Assembly: GCA_947588685.1 (NCBI GenBank)
Contig: CANPYM010000010.1
Span: 1-38,160, forward strand
Length of the DNA: 38,160 nucleotides
Source: an uncultured Bacilli bacterium
Lineage (GTDB): Bacteria > Bacillota_I > Bacilli_A > RF39 > UBA660
Direction: 5' to 3'
The translations under genes and the position numbers were made by a program. Positions 16,708 through 24,496 of the stretch are shown in pieces. The first letter of the stretch is position 1. Each line of letters begins with the position of its first letter. Below the pieces are notes generated by a model. That model had not been told where the DNA came from and did no database searches. It worked only from the letters and a program-made list of their open reading frames with translations.

Positions 16708-17323
16708 TCGTTAGTGGCACATTATTCTAGTCATTAACATTTGTTACGAAGACGGGGGTAAAATACCGCCAAAGAGCACATCTATGAAACTTCTGGTGTT
16801 TGCTTTTTACGCCCAGTTTAGGGTGAATGCTGGAAGGTAGAGTGTTGGGCATCCGTAATGGCATACGCAAATGACCCACCATTCATGGAGACCTATTTAT
16901 GTGTTAAGCCTATACGTACCATACTGATGGACTTAATACGGAATGGGATTAAACCTACCAAGTGATGAAAGTTACGGGTAGTGTAGCTTGTCTTGAGTGA
17001 TTATTGGGGATAATTAAGGATTAATGTAACCGTAGCTAAGTTATATTAATGATTTCGGGTTTGAAACAATAGTTGCAAAAAAGTACTAGGAACAAATGTT
17101 GTGGTGAGGAAATCTCCTAGAGTGCATTTTAATATAGGATTATAGTGCGTACTGAGTGGTAATCAAGCCATACAAACAGTGATGTTGTATTGGTTTCCTT
17201 AAAGGGGAACCGCAATTTGGTAACGGATTGTGGAAACCAGAGAAATTCTGCTTGACCTATGACGTAAAATTAACTATATTATTCGCCATATAAATGATAA
17301 ATAAAGGACTTAGTCCTTTTTTT
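16708..17323 (+). ncRNA. ole: OLE RNA (ornate, large, extremophilic non-coding RNA)
   Basis: About 615 bases without an open frame of note, bounded by a consensus promoter and a terminator (17303-17323). G+C is visibly higher than in the flanks, as for a structured RNA. Local helices that I can read: GTTAGTG (16710-16716) with CATTAAC (16732-16738); a hairpin at 16754-16770 (GGGGGTA/TACCGCC, one mismatch); GCCCA (16811) with TGGGC (16846); CTAGGA (17086) with TCCTAG (17115); and TGGTTTCC (17191-17198) with GGAAACCA (17232-17239). Length fits OLE (~600). The decisive evidence is the next gene, oapA, whose product is the known OLE partner in a membrane ribonucleoprotein. I did not match the RNA against a covariance model. 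ROOL, GOLLD, tmRNA or RNase P fit less well. Confidence 0.85.
17303..17323 (+). terminator. Terminator of the OLE RNA
   Basis: AAAGGAC-TTA-GTCCTTT stem followed by four more T. It separates the RNA from oapA, which has its own promoter. Confidence 0.85.
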
Positions 17324-17330
17324 CGTTTCA

Positions 17331-17359
17331 TTGACAAAGTATTATAAATAGTATAAAAT
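17331..17359 (+). promoter_or_regulatory. Promoter of oapA-tagG-tagH
   Basis: TTGACA (17331-17336), 17 bases, TAAAAT (17354-17359). AAGGAG follows at 17377-17382 before the ATG at 17388. Confidence 0.75.
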
Positions 17360-17387
17360 TATAGTGTTACATTCCTAAGGAGTTAAT

Positions 17388-17957
17388 ATGAAAAAAGATA
17401 TTAAAAAACAACTGGAAGATAAACGTAAAGCCAAAATGAAAGCTAATTTAAAGTGGAGCTTTAGTTTAATGTTGGTTGCTTTTCTAATATCAGTTGGTTT
17501 ATCGTTTATATCTGAAATAGCGATGAAGGATGTTAGCTTGTTAGTTGGAACAATCGTTATTTTGGTTTTTATTGGAATTGGTATTTTATTTGATACGATT
17601 GGTGTGGCTGTAACGGCAGCTGATGAAGCACCTTTTCATGCAATGAGTTCGAAAAAAGTTCGTGGAGCTAAGATGGCGGTTAGTTTAAAGAAGAATGCCA
17701 ATAAGGTTTCATCATTTTGTTGTGATGTTATCGGTGATATATGTGGTATTATATCCGGTGCTGCCGGTGTTGCGGTAGCTTCGATATTATCACTTAAGTT
17801 TAATTTATCAAGCTTACTTAGCAGTTTAATTATTACCGGTTTTATTGCGGCTTTGACGATTGGTGGGAAATCATTAGAAAAGTCGGCAGCTATCAATAAT
17901 AGTAATAAGATACTATACGAGTTTGCTAAAGTTTTAAGTATATTCAGTAGGAATTAA
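17388..17957 (+). CDS. oapA: OLE-associated membrane protein OapA
   Basis: 189 residues: a basic tail (1-21, KKQLEDKRKAKMKANLK), helices at about 24-43 and 49-69, a conserved central block, then hydrophobic segments near 118-136 and 142-160. The block DTIGVAVTAADEAPFHAMSS (69-88), continuing to KKVRGAK and then SSFCCDVIGDICGIISGAAG (108-127), is what I recognise as the OapA family. In Bacillus halodurans OapA binds OLE RNA and holds it at the membrane, and the complex is tied to tolerance of cold, alcohols and magnesium. The gene follows the RNA by 64 bases with its own promoter, and its stop overlaps an ATG leading into tagG. OapB and OapC are not in the window. Confidence 0.88.
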   Translation: MKKDIKKQLEDKRKAKMKANLKWSFSLMLVAFLISVGLSFISEIAMKDVSLLVGTIVILVFIGIGILFDTIGVAVTAADEAPFHAMSSKKVRGAKMAVSLKKNANKVSSFCCDVIGDICGIISGAAGVAVASILSLKFNLSSLLSSLIITGFIAALTIGGKSLEKSAAINNSNKILYEFAKVLSIFSRN

Positions 17958-17968
17958 TGGAGGATTAT

Positions 17969-18769
17969 ATGAAAAGATTTTTTCGTAATATAAAAAAGTA
18001 TTATAAGTATGCCATTTATTCAGCTAAAGCTGAACTAAAAAGTGAGGTAGCTGATTCTTATCTTAACTGGTTATGGTGGGTTATTGAGCCAATATGCTTT
18101 ATGCTTATTTATACTTTTATTTTTGGAACGGTATTTAATAATAGTGAAAAGTATTTCGCATCATTTGTTTTTATCGGTTTAGCGGCTTGGGAGTTCTTTG
18201 ATCGAATGATTACCGGTAGTGTTAAATTAATTATCAATAATCGTGATTTAGTAACGAAAGTCTATATTCCTAAATATATCTTGTTATTATCAAAATCATT
18301 TACGTATCTATTTAAGTTATTCATCTCGCTTGCGATTGCTTTAGGTCTAATGGTTTTTCAGGGTGTACCACTTACATGGCATCTTGTGTTTGTCATTCCT
18401 ATTTTAATTATTTTATATATTTTATCCTTTGGCTTGGGACTTTTACTTATGCACTTTGGGGTTACCTTAAACGATTTAGCTAATCTTACCAATATCGGTT
18501 TAAAGATGGTCTTCTATTTATCTGGTATTTTCTATAACATTTCGAAACGATTAAAGAATAAACATATTGGGCCATTAAAATTAAGTACATTACTTTTAAA
18601 AGTTAATCCGGTCGCCTTTTGTATGAATGAATTACGACAAGTATCTATTTATGCAAGTTTACCTAATTTTAAATGGTTGGGTATTTGGCTTGTTATAGCT
18701 TTGATTCTATGTGCTTTAGGTGTCCATGTTATTAATAAAAATGAAAATAGTTATGCGAAGGTGATATAA
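17969..18769 (+). CDS. tagG: Teichoic acid ABC transporter permease (TagG)
   Basis: 266 residues with six predicted membrane helices of the ABC-2 polysaccharide exporter type. N-terminal pattern YAIYSAKAELKSEVADSYLN, then WLWWVIEPICFMLIYTFIFG, is typical of TagG. It forms the membrane channel with TagH that exports undecaprenyl-linked wall teichoic acid. I chose ATG 17969 because GGAGG (17959-17963) precedes it; an upstream ATG at 17957 overlaps the oapA stop and the ribosome site lies inside it. The gene shares the oapA transcript, so its expression is linked to an OLE complex component. Confidence 0.88.
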   Translation: MKRFFRNIKKYYKYAIYSAKAELKSEVADSYLNWLWWVIEPICFMLIYTFIFGTVFNNSEKYFASFVFIGLAAWEFFDRMITGSVKLIINNRDLVTKVYIPKYILLLSKSFTYLFKLFISLAIALGLMVFQGVPLTWHLVFVIPILIILYILSFGLGLLLMHFGVTLNDLANLTNIGLKMVFYLSGIFYNISKRLKNKHIGPLKLSTLLLKVNPVAFCMNELRQVSIYASLPNFKWLGIWLVIALILCALGVHVINKNENSYAKVI

Positions 18770-18770
18770 G

Positions 18771-19508
18771 ATGGCGGAAAATAATAAAAAAATTGCAATA
18801 ACTGTTAAGAATCTTCATATAACTTATCGTGGGTTAAAGAAGACAAGTATTAGGGCTTCTTGGAAAAAATTAGGATCAAAAGTTGAGTTGTTTCACGCCT
18901 TAAAAGGTGTTAGTTTTGAAGTTGAAGAGGGTAAAATACTGGGTATTATCGGTAAGAATGGATCCGGTAAATCGACGATGTTAAGAGCAATAGCTGGTAT
19001 CTTCTCACCTGATAAAGGTAAAATTGATCTTCACGGCAATACGATTTCTTTATTATCCATTGGGGTAGGTTTCAATAAGAAATTAACCGGAAAAGAAAAT
19101 ATCTACTTATCAGGTATGTTACTTGGCTTCTCTGAAGAAGAGGTAGCTGAAAAAGAAAAAGAAATTATTGACTTTGCTGACATTGGTGATTTTATCTATA
19201 AGCCCGTTAAGACTTATTCGTCCGGAATGTATTCCAAATTAGCCTTTGCTATAACGGCTATTTTAGAGACAGATATCATTTTAATCGATGAGGTTTTATC
19301 AGTTGGTGATGCGAAGTTCAAAGAGAAAAGTTATAATAAGATGAAAGAACTTATCTCTGATGAACACCGGACCGTTATCATTGTATCGCATAGTTTAGAT
19401 ACCATTAAAGAACTTTGTGATGAAGTTTTATGGCTTAATGATGGCGAGGTCATTATGATTGGCTCACCAGATGAAGTCTTACCAAAATATGAAGAGTTTA
19501 TGAAATAA
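18771..19508 (+). CDS. tagH: Teichoic acid ABC transporter ATP-binding protein (TagH)
   Basis: 245 residues, a complete nucleotide-binding domain: Walker A GKNGSGKST (61-69), signature YSSGM (149-153), Walker B DIILIDE (168-174) and switch His207. The region after Walker A (SLLSIGVGFNKKLTGKENIYLSGM without line breaks elsewhere) is typical of polysaccharide exporters. It lacks the ~300-residue C-terminal extension of Bacillus TagH, so it is a short form. It starts 1 base after the tagG stop, with AAGGTGAT as ribosome site, and ends the oapA operon at a strong terminator. Confidence 0.92.
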   Translation: MAENNKKIAITVKNLHITYRGLKKTSIRASWKKLGSKVELFHALKGVSFEVEEGKILGIIGKNGSGKSTMLRAIAGIFSPDKGKIDLHGNTISLLSIGVGFNKKLTGKENIYLSGMLLGFSEEEVAEKEKEIIDFADIGDFIYKPVKTYSSGMYSKLAFAITAILETDIILIDEVLSVGDAKFKEKSYNKMKELISDEHRTVIIVSHSLDTIKELCDEVLWLNDGEVIMIGSPDEVLPKYEEFMK

Positions 19509-19528
19509 GCAGGTGACTGCTTTTTCTT
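19507..19528 (+). terminator. Terminator after tagH
   Basis: AAGCAG-GTGA-CTGCTT followed by T-rich sequence; overlaps the tagH stop. Confidence 0.8.
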
Positions 19529-19552
19529 TACACCCAAAAAGTGTAAAGTTTT
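19526..19552. terminator. Second hairpin behind the tagH terminator
   Basis: CTTTACAC-CCAAAAA-GTGTAAAG then TTTTGTT; a possible back-up terminator directly following the first. Confidence 0.6.
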
Positions 19553-19571
19553 GTTAATTTGACGTTTTTTG

Positions 19572-19599
19572 TTTGAAATAGCTTCAAATTTGTTATAAT
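19572..19599 (+). promoter_or_regulatory. Promoter of folD
   Basis: TTTGAA (19572-19577), 16 bases, TGT-TATAAT (19594-19599). The ~45-base leader has no riboswitch that I recognise. Confidence 0.55.
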
Positions 19600-19652
19600 T
19601 AAGTTAAGGATAGCCACTCACGGATTATCCGTTATAACAATGAGGTGAGATA

Positions 19653-20495
19653 ATGAGTGCAACAATAATAGATGGTAAAGAATTAAGTGCGAAAGTATTA
19701 GATGAAGTAAAAGCCGAAATTAAGGGATGTATGATTAGACCTAGCATCGCCGTTATTCAAGTAGGCGATAATCCTGCTAGTAATTCTTATATTGCTAACA
19801 AGGAAAAAGTATGCAGTAGTGTCGGAATCTATTTTCGTTTATTCAAGTTTGAAGATGGGACACCAGAACTTAGCATTATTAACAAAATAAAAGAATTAAA
19901 TAATGATGAATATGTCAATGGTATAATGGTTCAATTACCATTACCTGTTCAATATAATGAGAAACGTCTTCTTAATACGATTAGTAATGCGAAAGATGTT
20001 GATGGCTTAACGGATATCAATGTCGGACGTTTTGTCAATGGTAAAAAGAGTTTAATACCTTGTACGGCTTTAGGTGTTATGCGGATGTTAGATGAAGAGG
20101 GCATCGATGTATCTGGTAAGGATGTCGTTATTGTCGGACGGAGTAAATTAGTTGGTCGTCCTCTTGCTACTTTAATGCTAAACCGGGATGCGACGGTTAC
20201 AACTTGCCATCATTTAACAAAAGATTTAGCTGAACACACGAAAAGGGCCGATATCTTAGTTGTCGCTGCCGGGGTTCCTAATTTGATTACCGCGGATATG
20301 GTAAAAAAGGGCGCTGTTGTCATTGATGTCGGCATTAACCGGGTTAATGATACTTTATGTGGCGATGTTGATACCGCTGAAGTAGCTAAAAAGGCTTCTT
20401 ATATAAGTCCCGTTCCAGGTGGCGTTGGACCGATGACGGTGGCGATGTTAGTGGAAAATGTCTTGACTTGTTATAATGCTAAAAATAGTAAATAA
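19653..20495 (+). CDS. folD: Methylenetetrahydrofolate dehydrogenase/cyclohydrolase (FolD)
   Basis: 280 residues, full length. It interconverts 5,10-methylene-, methenyl- and 10-formyl-tetrahydrofolate using NADP. Marks: AVIQVGDNPASNSYIANKEK (33-52) with catalytic Tyr46 and Lys50, GIMVQLPLP, KDVDGLTDINVG, the VIVGRSKLVGRPLA nucleotide motif, VVAAGVP, and the PVPGGVGPMTVAML signature. Single-gene unit with its own promoter, AGGTGAG ribosome site and terminator. In Bacillus halodurans folD heads the operon that contains OLE RNA; here it lies 2.3 kb downstream of OLE on the same strand, a possible remnant of that arrangement. Confidence 0.96.
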   Translation: MSATIIDGKELSAKVLDEVKAEIKGCMIRPSIAVIQVGDNPASNSYIANKEKVCSSVGIYFRLFKFEDGTPELSIINKIKELNNDEYVNGIMVQLPLPVQYNEKRLLNTISNAKDVDGLTDINVGRFVNGKKSLIPCTALGVMRMLDEEGIDVSGKDVVIVGRSKLVGRPLATLMLNRDATVTTCHHLTKDLAEHTKRADILVVAAGVPNLITADMVKKGAVVIDVGINRVNDTLCGDVDTAEVAKKASYISPVPGGVGPMTVAMLVENVLTCYNAKNSK

Positions 20496-20523
20496 AATAT
20501 TGGTTATACGCCAATATTTTTTT
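20495..20523. terminator. Bidirectional terminator between folD and the flippase gene
   Basis: AAATATTGG-TTATACG-CCAATATTT, a 9-bp stem with T-runs on both strands between two convergent genes. Confidence 0.85.
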
Positions 20524-21817
20524 ATGCTTTATTTAAGATAAAAGTATTGATTTTATAACTGGCATAAAAACAGGTGAAAATAATATTTAATGATAAAGCG
20601 ATAAGAAGACCAACCATACCAAAAGGTAGATATAAGAAGATGGCAAGACCAATTGTTCTAATTAACATATTGATGAATGATATCCGCATATTAATCTTAG
20701 CTTTATTCATAGCTCCTAAAGTACTTAAAAGAGGTTGTTCTAAATAGTAAAAGATAAAGACAGGTAAAAGTAATTTTAAGTAATTGATACCTTCATTTGT
20801 TTTATATAAAACATTTAGTAAAGTCTTTCCACCAAAGAAAATAATGACACTATAACTTAGTCCAATTAAAAGGGAGATAGCTAGAGCTTGCTTTAATTTT
20901 CTTTTTACTTCCATCATATTCCCTTTAGCATAATTTTTACTTATATTAGGTATCAATGCTTGGGAGATGGCGCTGGTAAAAAAAGATGGTAACATAATAA
21001 TGGGCATAACATAACCATTGATAATACCATACTCAGATATGATATAATCATTACTAAATCCTCCTTTAAGTAAGACAAATGTTAAAATAATGGGTTCTAA
21101 AAAATAGGTAACCGATCCAATCAATCTTGAAATAACCGTTGGCATAGCAATATCAAAGATAGCTTTAAAATGTCTTTGATCGGGTTTTAAATCCTCTTTA
21201 GTTAACGAAAAATTAGGAAAATAGTGAAGAAAAATTAAAATTGATGATAATTCACTTAAGATGTTTGTAAGAAGGATAAACGTCAGCATCCTACCAATAT
21301 TATCACTAAAATATTTCGTAAAAAATAAGATTAATAAAAGTTTAATTAAATCTTCTAAAACATTACTGATAACATGGGGATACATTCGTTCATTCGCAAA
21401 ATAATAACTTCTAAAAATATTTGAAACACTAATAAAGGGAAGAATAAAGCCCATTGATAAAATTGGATAATATAAGATGGGATTATTTAAAAGATTACTT
21501 GCGATACTATGAGCAAACAAGAAAAGGAATATAATGATGATGAGATCTAGACTAAGGGAAATGATAAGAGCATAAAACATTAACTTTTTAACATTGTACT
21601 TCTTAGATGAAATTAAAACATTTAAAGCGGTTGTAAGACCCATTCCACTAACTGAAATAAGTAAAAGAAAAGTAGGACTCATCATCGCATAAAGACCCAT
21701 ACCTTTAGTGCCTATTTCTCTTGTTAAAACAATTTTGACAAGCATTCCTAAGATTTTCGTAAAAAAACCACCAATAATTAAAATGATGGATGCGTGAATA
21801 AATTTGCTTTTTTTCAT
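20522..21817 (-). CDS. MOP-superfamily lipid flippase (SpoVB/Wzx/MurJ-like)
   Basis: 431 residues with about 12-14 membrane helices and hardly any soluble part. The start, ILIIGGFFTKILGMLVKIVL, then TREIGTKGMGLYAMMSP is the typical SpoVB/polysaccharide-transporter opening. The family flips lipid-linked oligosaccharides, possibly lipid II here, but the substrate cannot be decided. It is shorter than usual for SpoVB/YtgP (~520). AGGAGAA lies before the ATG. It is one of only two genes in the window on the minus strand, divergent from secDF with ~120 bases between. Confidence 0.82.
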   Translation of the reverse strand: MKKSKFIHASIILIIGGFFTKILGMLVKIVLTREIGTKGMGLYAMMSPTFLLLISVSGMGLTTALNVLISSKKYNVKKLMFYALIISLSLDLIIIIFLFLFAHSIASNLLNNPILYYPILSMGFILPFISVSNIFRSYYFANERMYPHVISNVLEDLIKLLLILFFTKYFSDNIGRMLTFILLTNILSELSSILIFLHYFPNFSLTKEDLKPDQRHFKAIFDIAMPTVISRLIGSVTYFLEPIILTFVLLKGGFSNDYIISEYGIINGYVMPIIMLPSFFTSAISQALIPNISKNYAKGNMMEVKRKLKQALAISLLIGLSYSVIIFFGGKTLLNVLYKTNEGINYLKLLLPVFIFYYLEQPLLSTLGAMNKAKINMRISFINMLIRTIGLAIFLYLPFGMVGLLIALSLNIIFTCFYASYKINTFILNKA

Positions 21818-21876
21818 TATTCTCCTTTAAAAATAAAGTTATTTGATATATAATAATGTATGTAAAAAGTTGGGTG

Positions 21877-21890
21877 AATAGTATACTATT
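21877..21890. promoter_or_regulatory. Perfect 14-base palindrome between divergent genes, touching the secDF -35
   Basis: AATAGTATACTATT, fully self-complementary, between the flippase and secDF genes. The distance to TATAAT at 21913 puts its right edge on the -35. A candidate operator; no regulator is assigned. Confidence 0.4.
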
Positions 21891-21918
21891 TACGTTTTAA
21901 GCCAAAAACTGATATAAT
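21890..21918 (+). promoter_or_regulatory. Promoter of secDF
   Basis: TTACGT (21890-21895), 17 bases, TGA-TATAAT (21913-21918). Confidence 0.55.
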
Positions 21919-21944
21919 ATACGGGATTGGAGTGATGAGTGCTT

Positions 21945-24440
21945 ATGAGTAAAAAAAATACCAAAACAAATAAAAACCCAAAAAATGTTAAAGCACGTCA
22001 ACCTAAGGATGATGTTTTAAACAAAAAAGAAGTTTTAGAAAAAGAAACAAAAGAGAAAGTAAAAAAAGAAACTAAAAAGGAAGTAAAGGAAGAGAAAAAA
22101 GAAGAAATTAAAAAAGAAGAAAGAAAAGAAGAAGTAAAAGCTATTTCTAAAAGGGAAGCCAAAGCTAAAGCTGAGGTAAAATCAAAAAAGAAAAAATTCT
22201 TCAAGAGTTTATTCCTTTCTTTAATCATTTTAGTTGTTTCTGGCGTGTTACTTTATCCGATGTTAACTAGTACGCGTTTTGGTCTTGATTTAAGTGGTGG
22301 ATTTGAAATCCTTTATGAAGTTCAAGATGAAGATGGTAAAGAAGTTAGTGATGAAGCGGTTAAGAATACCTATAAGACGATTTTAAAAAGAATTGATATC
22401 TTAGGTGTTAGTGAACCAGAAATAACTATCGAAGGAAAAAATATTCGGATTGCCTTAGCTGGCGTTAACGATATGACGGAAGCTAAGAAAACTTTAAGTT
22501 CCATGGCTAAGTTAACTTTCCGTAATAGTAAAGATGAGAAACTAATGGATGCTGATGTTTTAAAAGCTAATGGTGTCCATGTAGCTGTCGATAAAGATAA
22601 TGTAGGAACATATTATTTAAGTATTGATATTGCTAAACCTGATGAGTTTTATGAACAAACGGAAAAGATAAGACAGACAGGGGATGTCTTAGTTACTTGG
22701 TTAGACTTTGATGAAGATGAAGATTCTTTTGATAAGGAAAAAGACAATTGTGGTTCTTTAAATAATTCAAGATGTATTTCTTATGCATCTATCGCGGGAC
22801 CTCTAACAGGTTCATCTGTTCAACTAACTGGTAATTTTACTTATGATGAAGCTAATAGTTTAGCCGAACTTATTAATTCCGGTAGTTTACCTACTAAATT
22901 AGTTGAACTATCTAGTAAAACGGTTGATGCATCATTTGGTGAGGATGCCCTAAAAGATACATTTATTGCCGGTATTGTTGCTGTATTACTAATTATGCTA
23001 TTTATGATTTGGATGTATCACTTTAGTGGTTTTATTGCTTCAATCGGTATTGTAACTTATACCATGTTAATTTTTGCTATCTTTAATATGGTTGGTGGTC
23101 GTCTTACTTTGCCTTCTATTGCCGCTGTTGTTATCGGTATAGGTATGGCGGTTGATGCGACCGTGTTAAGTTTTGAAAGAATTAAAGATGAACTTCGTTC
23201 TAAAGCTAATCTAGAACACGCCTATGAAGCTGGTAACAAGGGTTCTTTAGTATCAATAATCGATGCTAATATTACAACCTTAATTGCTGCTGTTATCCTT
23301 TTCATCTTTGGTGAAAGTAGTGTTAAAGGTTTTGCCACAATGTTAATTATCAGTATTATCGTAACATTATTCGTTATGGTTTACTTAGTTCGAGCTCTAT
23401 TAAAAGGATTTGTTTATAGTAATCGTTTTGAAGGGAAGTTTAACCGGTTTATCGGTTTAAAAAATGTTGATAAGAAACCTCTTGTGACGAAGTTTAATTA
23501 TGTTCATCATCGCTTTAAGTTTATCGCTCTTACTCTATTTATTTTAGTTGCTGGTGGTATCTATCTAGGTACCAAAGGATTAAACTTAAGTGTTGACTTT
23601 AAGGGTGGATCTAGTATTACTCTTAATACGAAAGAAAAAGTAAAAGCTAGCGATGTTAAAAAAGAAGTCGAACAGTTAGGTTATAAAGTAAATAATGCCG
23701 ATAAAATTAGTGAAGGCGTATATATGACTTTATCTGATACTTTAGATGCCGAAGATACAGCTAAGATTGAAACTTACTTTAATGAAAATGAAAAATATAA
23801 AGACGCAACGACAAGTATTGGTTCCGTTTCTAATACGGTTAAGAAAGAACTAGTTAAAAATGCCTTGATGTCACTTTTATATGCGGCTATTGGTATTATC
23901 ATCTATGTTTCACTTCGCTTTACTTTCCGTTATGGTATTTCAGCTATTTTGACATTACTACAAGACGTGTTAGTAACCATTATTCTCTTCAGTGTTTTTG
24001 GCTTTGAAGTCTCACCAATGTTTATTGCCGCTATTTTATCAATCATTGGTTATTCTATTAATGATACGATCGTTATCTTTGATCATATTCGTGAGAATAA
24101 AAAGAAACTATACAAAGACCGTGTTAAGACTTATGACGAATTAAAAGAATTAGTTAATACCAGTGTTAAAGCAACGGTTGTTCGTAGTTTAGTTACATCA
24201 ATTACAACTATTATCCCAGTTATTTTACTAATTGCTTTAGGATCACACGAAATTTTAACATTTAACTATGCTTTATTAATTGGTCTTACCGCTGGTACTT
24301 ATTCATCAATCTTTATTGCTTCTCAGATTTGGTTAATGTTAGAAAAACATAATGTTGGTAAGCCAGAAAAGAAGAAATGGTATGAAGTTGAAGTCAAAGA
24401 TGAAGTAGAAGAATTAAAAGTAAAAGGAATTAATTGCTAA
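21945..24440 (+). CDS. secDF: Protein translocase subunit SecDF (fused)
   Basis: About 831 residues joining SecD and SecF, as in many Firmicutes. It drives late stages of Sec export with the proton gradient. The first ~85 residues are a highly charged Lys/Glu extension, then helix 1 (about 89-107), GLDLSGGFEILYEV (115-128), the SecD periplasmic domain, five helices containing GIGMAVDATVLSFERIKDEL, then the SecF half: LSVDFKGGSSI (~550) and YSINDTIVIFDHIREN. The membrane helices look complete (12). Start uncertain: ATG 21945 is 12 bases from GGAG, whereas an in-frame GTG at 21939 has better spacing. The gene is closed by its own terminator. Confidence 0.95.
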   Translation: MSKKNTKTNKNPKNVKARQPKDDVLNKKEVLEKETKEKVKKETKKEVKEEKKEEIKKEERKEEVKAISKREAKAKAEVKSKKKKFFKSLFLSLIILVVSGVLLYPMLTSTRFGLDLSGGFEILYEVQDEDGKEVSDEAVKNTYKTILKRIDILGVSEPEITIEGKNIRIALAGVNDMTEAKKTLSSMAKLTFRNSKDEKLMDADVLKANGVHVAVDKDNVGTYYLSIDIAKPDEFYEQTEKIRQTGDVLVTWLDFDEDEDSFDKEKDNCGSLNNSRCISYASIAGPLTGSSVQLTGNFTYDEANSLAELINSGSLPTKLVELSSKTVDASFGEDALKDTFIAGIVAVLLIMLFMIWMYHFSGFIASIGIVTYTMLIFAIFNMVGGRLTLPSIAAVVIGIGMAVDATVLSFERIKDELRSKANLEHAYEAGNKGSLVSIIDANITTLIAAVILFIFGESSVKGFATMLIISIIVTLFVMVYLVRALLKGFVYSNRFEGKFNRFIGLKNVDKKPLVTKFNYVHHRFKFIALTLFILVAGGIYLGTKGLNLSVDFKGGSSITLNTKEKVKASDVKKEVEQLGYKVNNADKISEGVYMTLSDTLDAEDTAKIETYFNENEKYKDATTSIGSVSNTVKKELVKNALMSLLYAAIGIIIYVSLRFTFRYGISAILTLLQDVLVTIILFSVFGFEVSPMFIAAILSIIGYSINDTIVIFDHIRENKKKLYKDRVKTYDELKELVNTSVKATVVRSLVTSITTIIPVILLIALGSHEILTFNYALLIGLTAGTYSSIFIASQIWLMLEKHNVGKPEKKKWYEVEVKDEVEELKVKGINC

Positions 24441-24452
24441 TTCCTTTTTTTT
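24423..24452 (+). terminator. Terminator of secDF
   Basis: AAAGGAATTA-ATTGC-TAATTCCTTT with a T-run; overlaps the stop codon. Confidence 0.88.
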
Positions 24453-24464
24453 GAACTAATTATG

Positions 24465-24473
24465 TGATATAAT
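24465..24473 (+). promoter_or_regulatory. Extended -10 of the rel promoter
   Basis: TGA-TATAAT; no good -35 (the spacing falls on the T-run of the secDF terminator). Confidence 0.45.
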
Positions 24474-24496
24474 TTATTATAGTTTTAATAGAAAGA

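Noticed and set aside
16708-17323. Alternative identities for the large RNA: tmRNA, RNase P RNA, ROOL, GOLLD, group II intron
   Set aside because: No tag-reading frame or CCA-type tRNA-like ends, too long for RNase P, no intron-encoded protein, no phage or tRNA context. The adjacent oapA points to OLE.
19605-19652. Tetrahydrofolate riboswitch before folD
   Set aside because: The leader is only about 45 bases, too short for the known folate aptamers, and shows no matching core.
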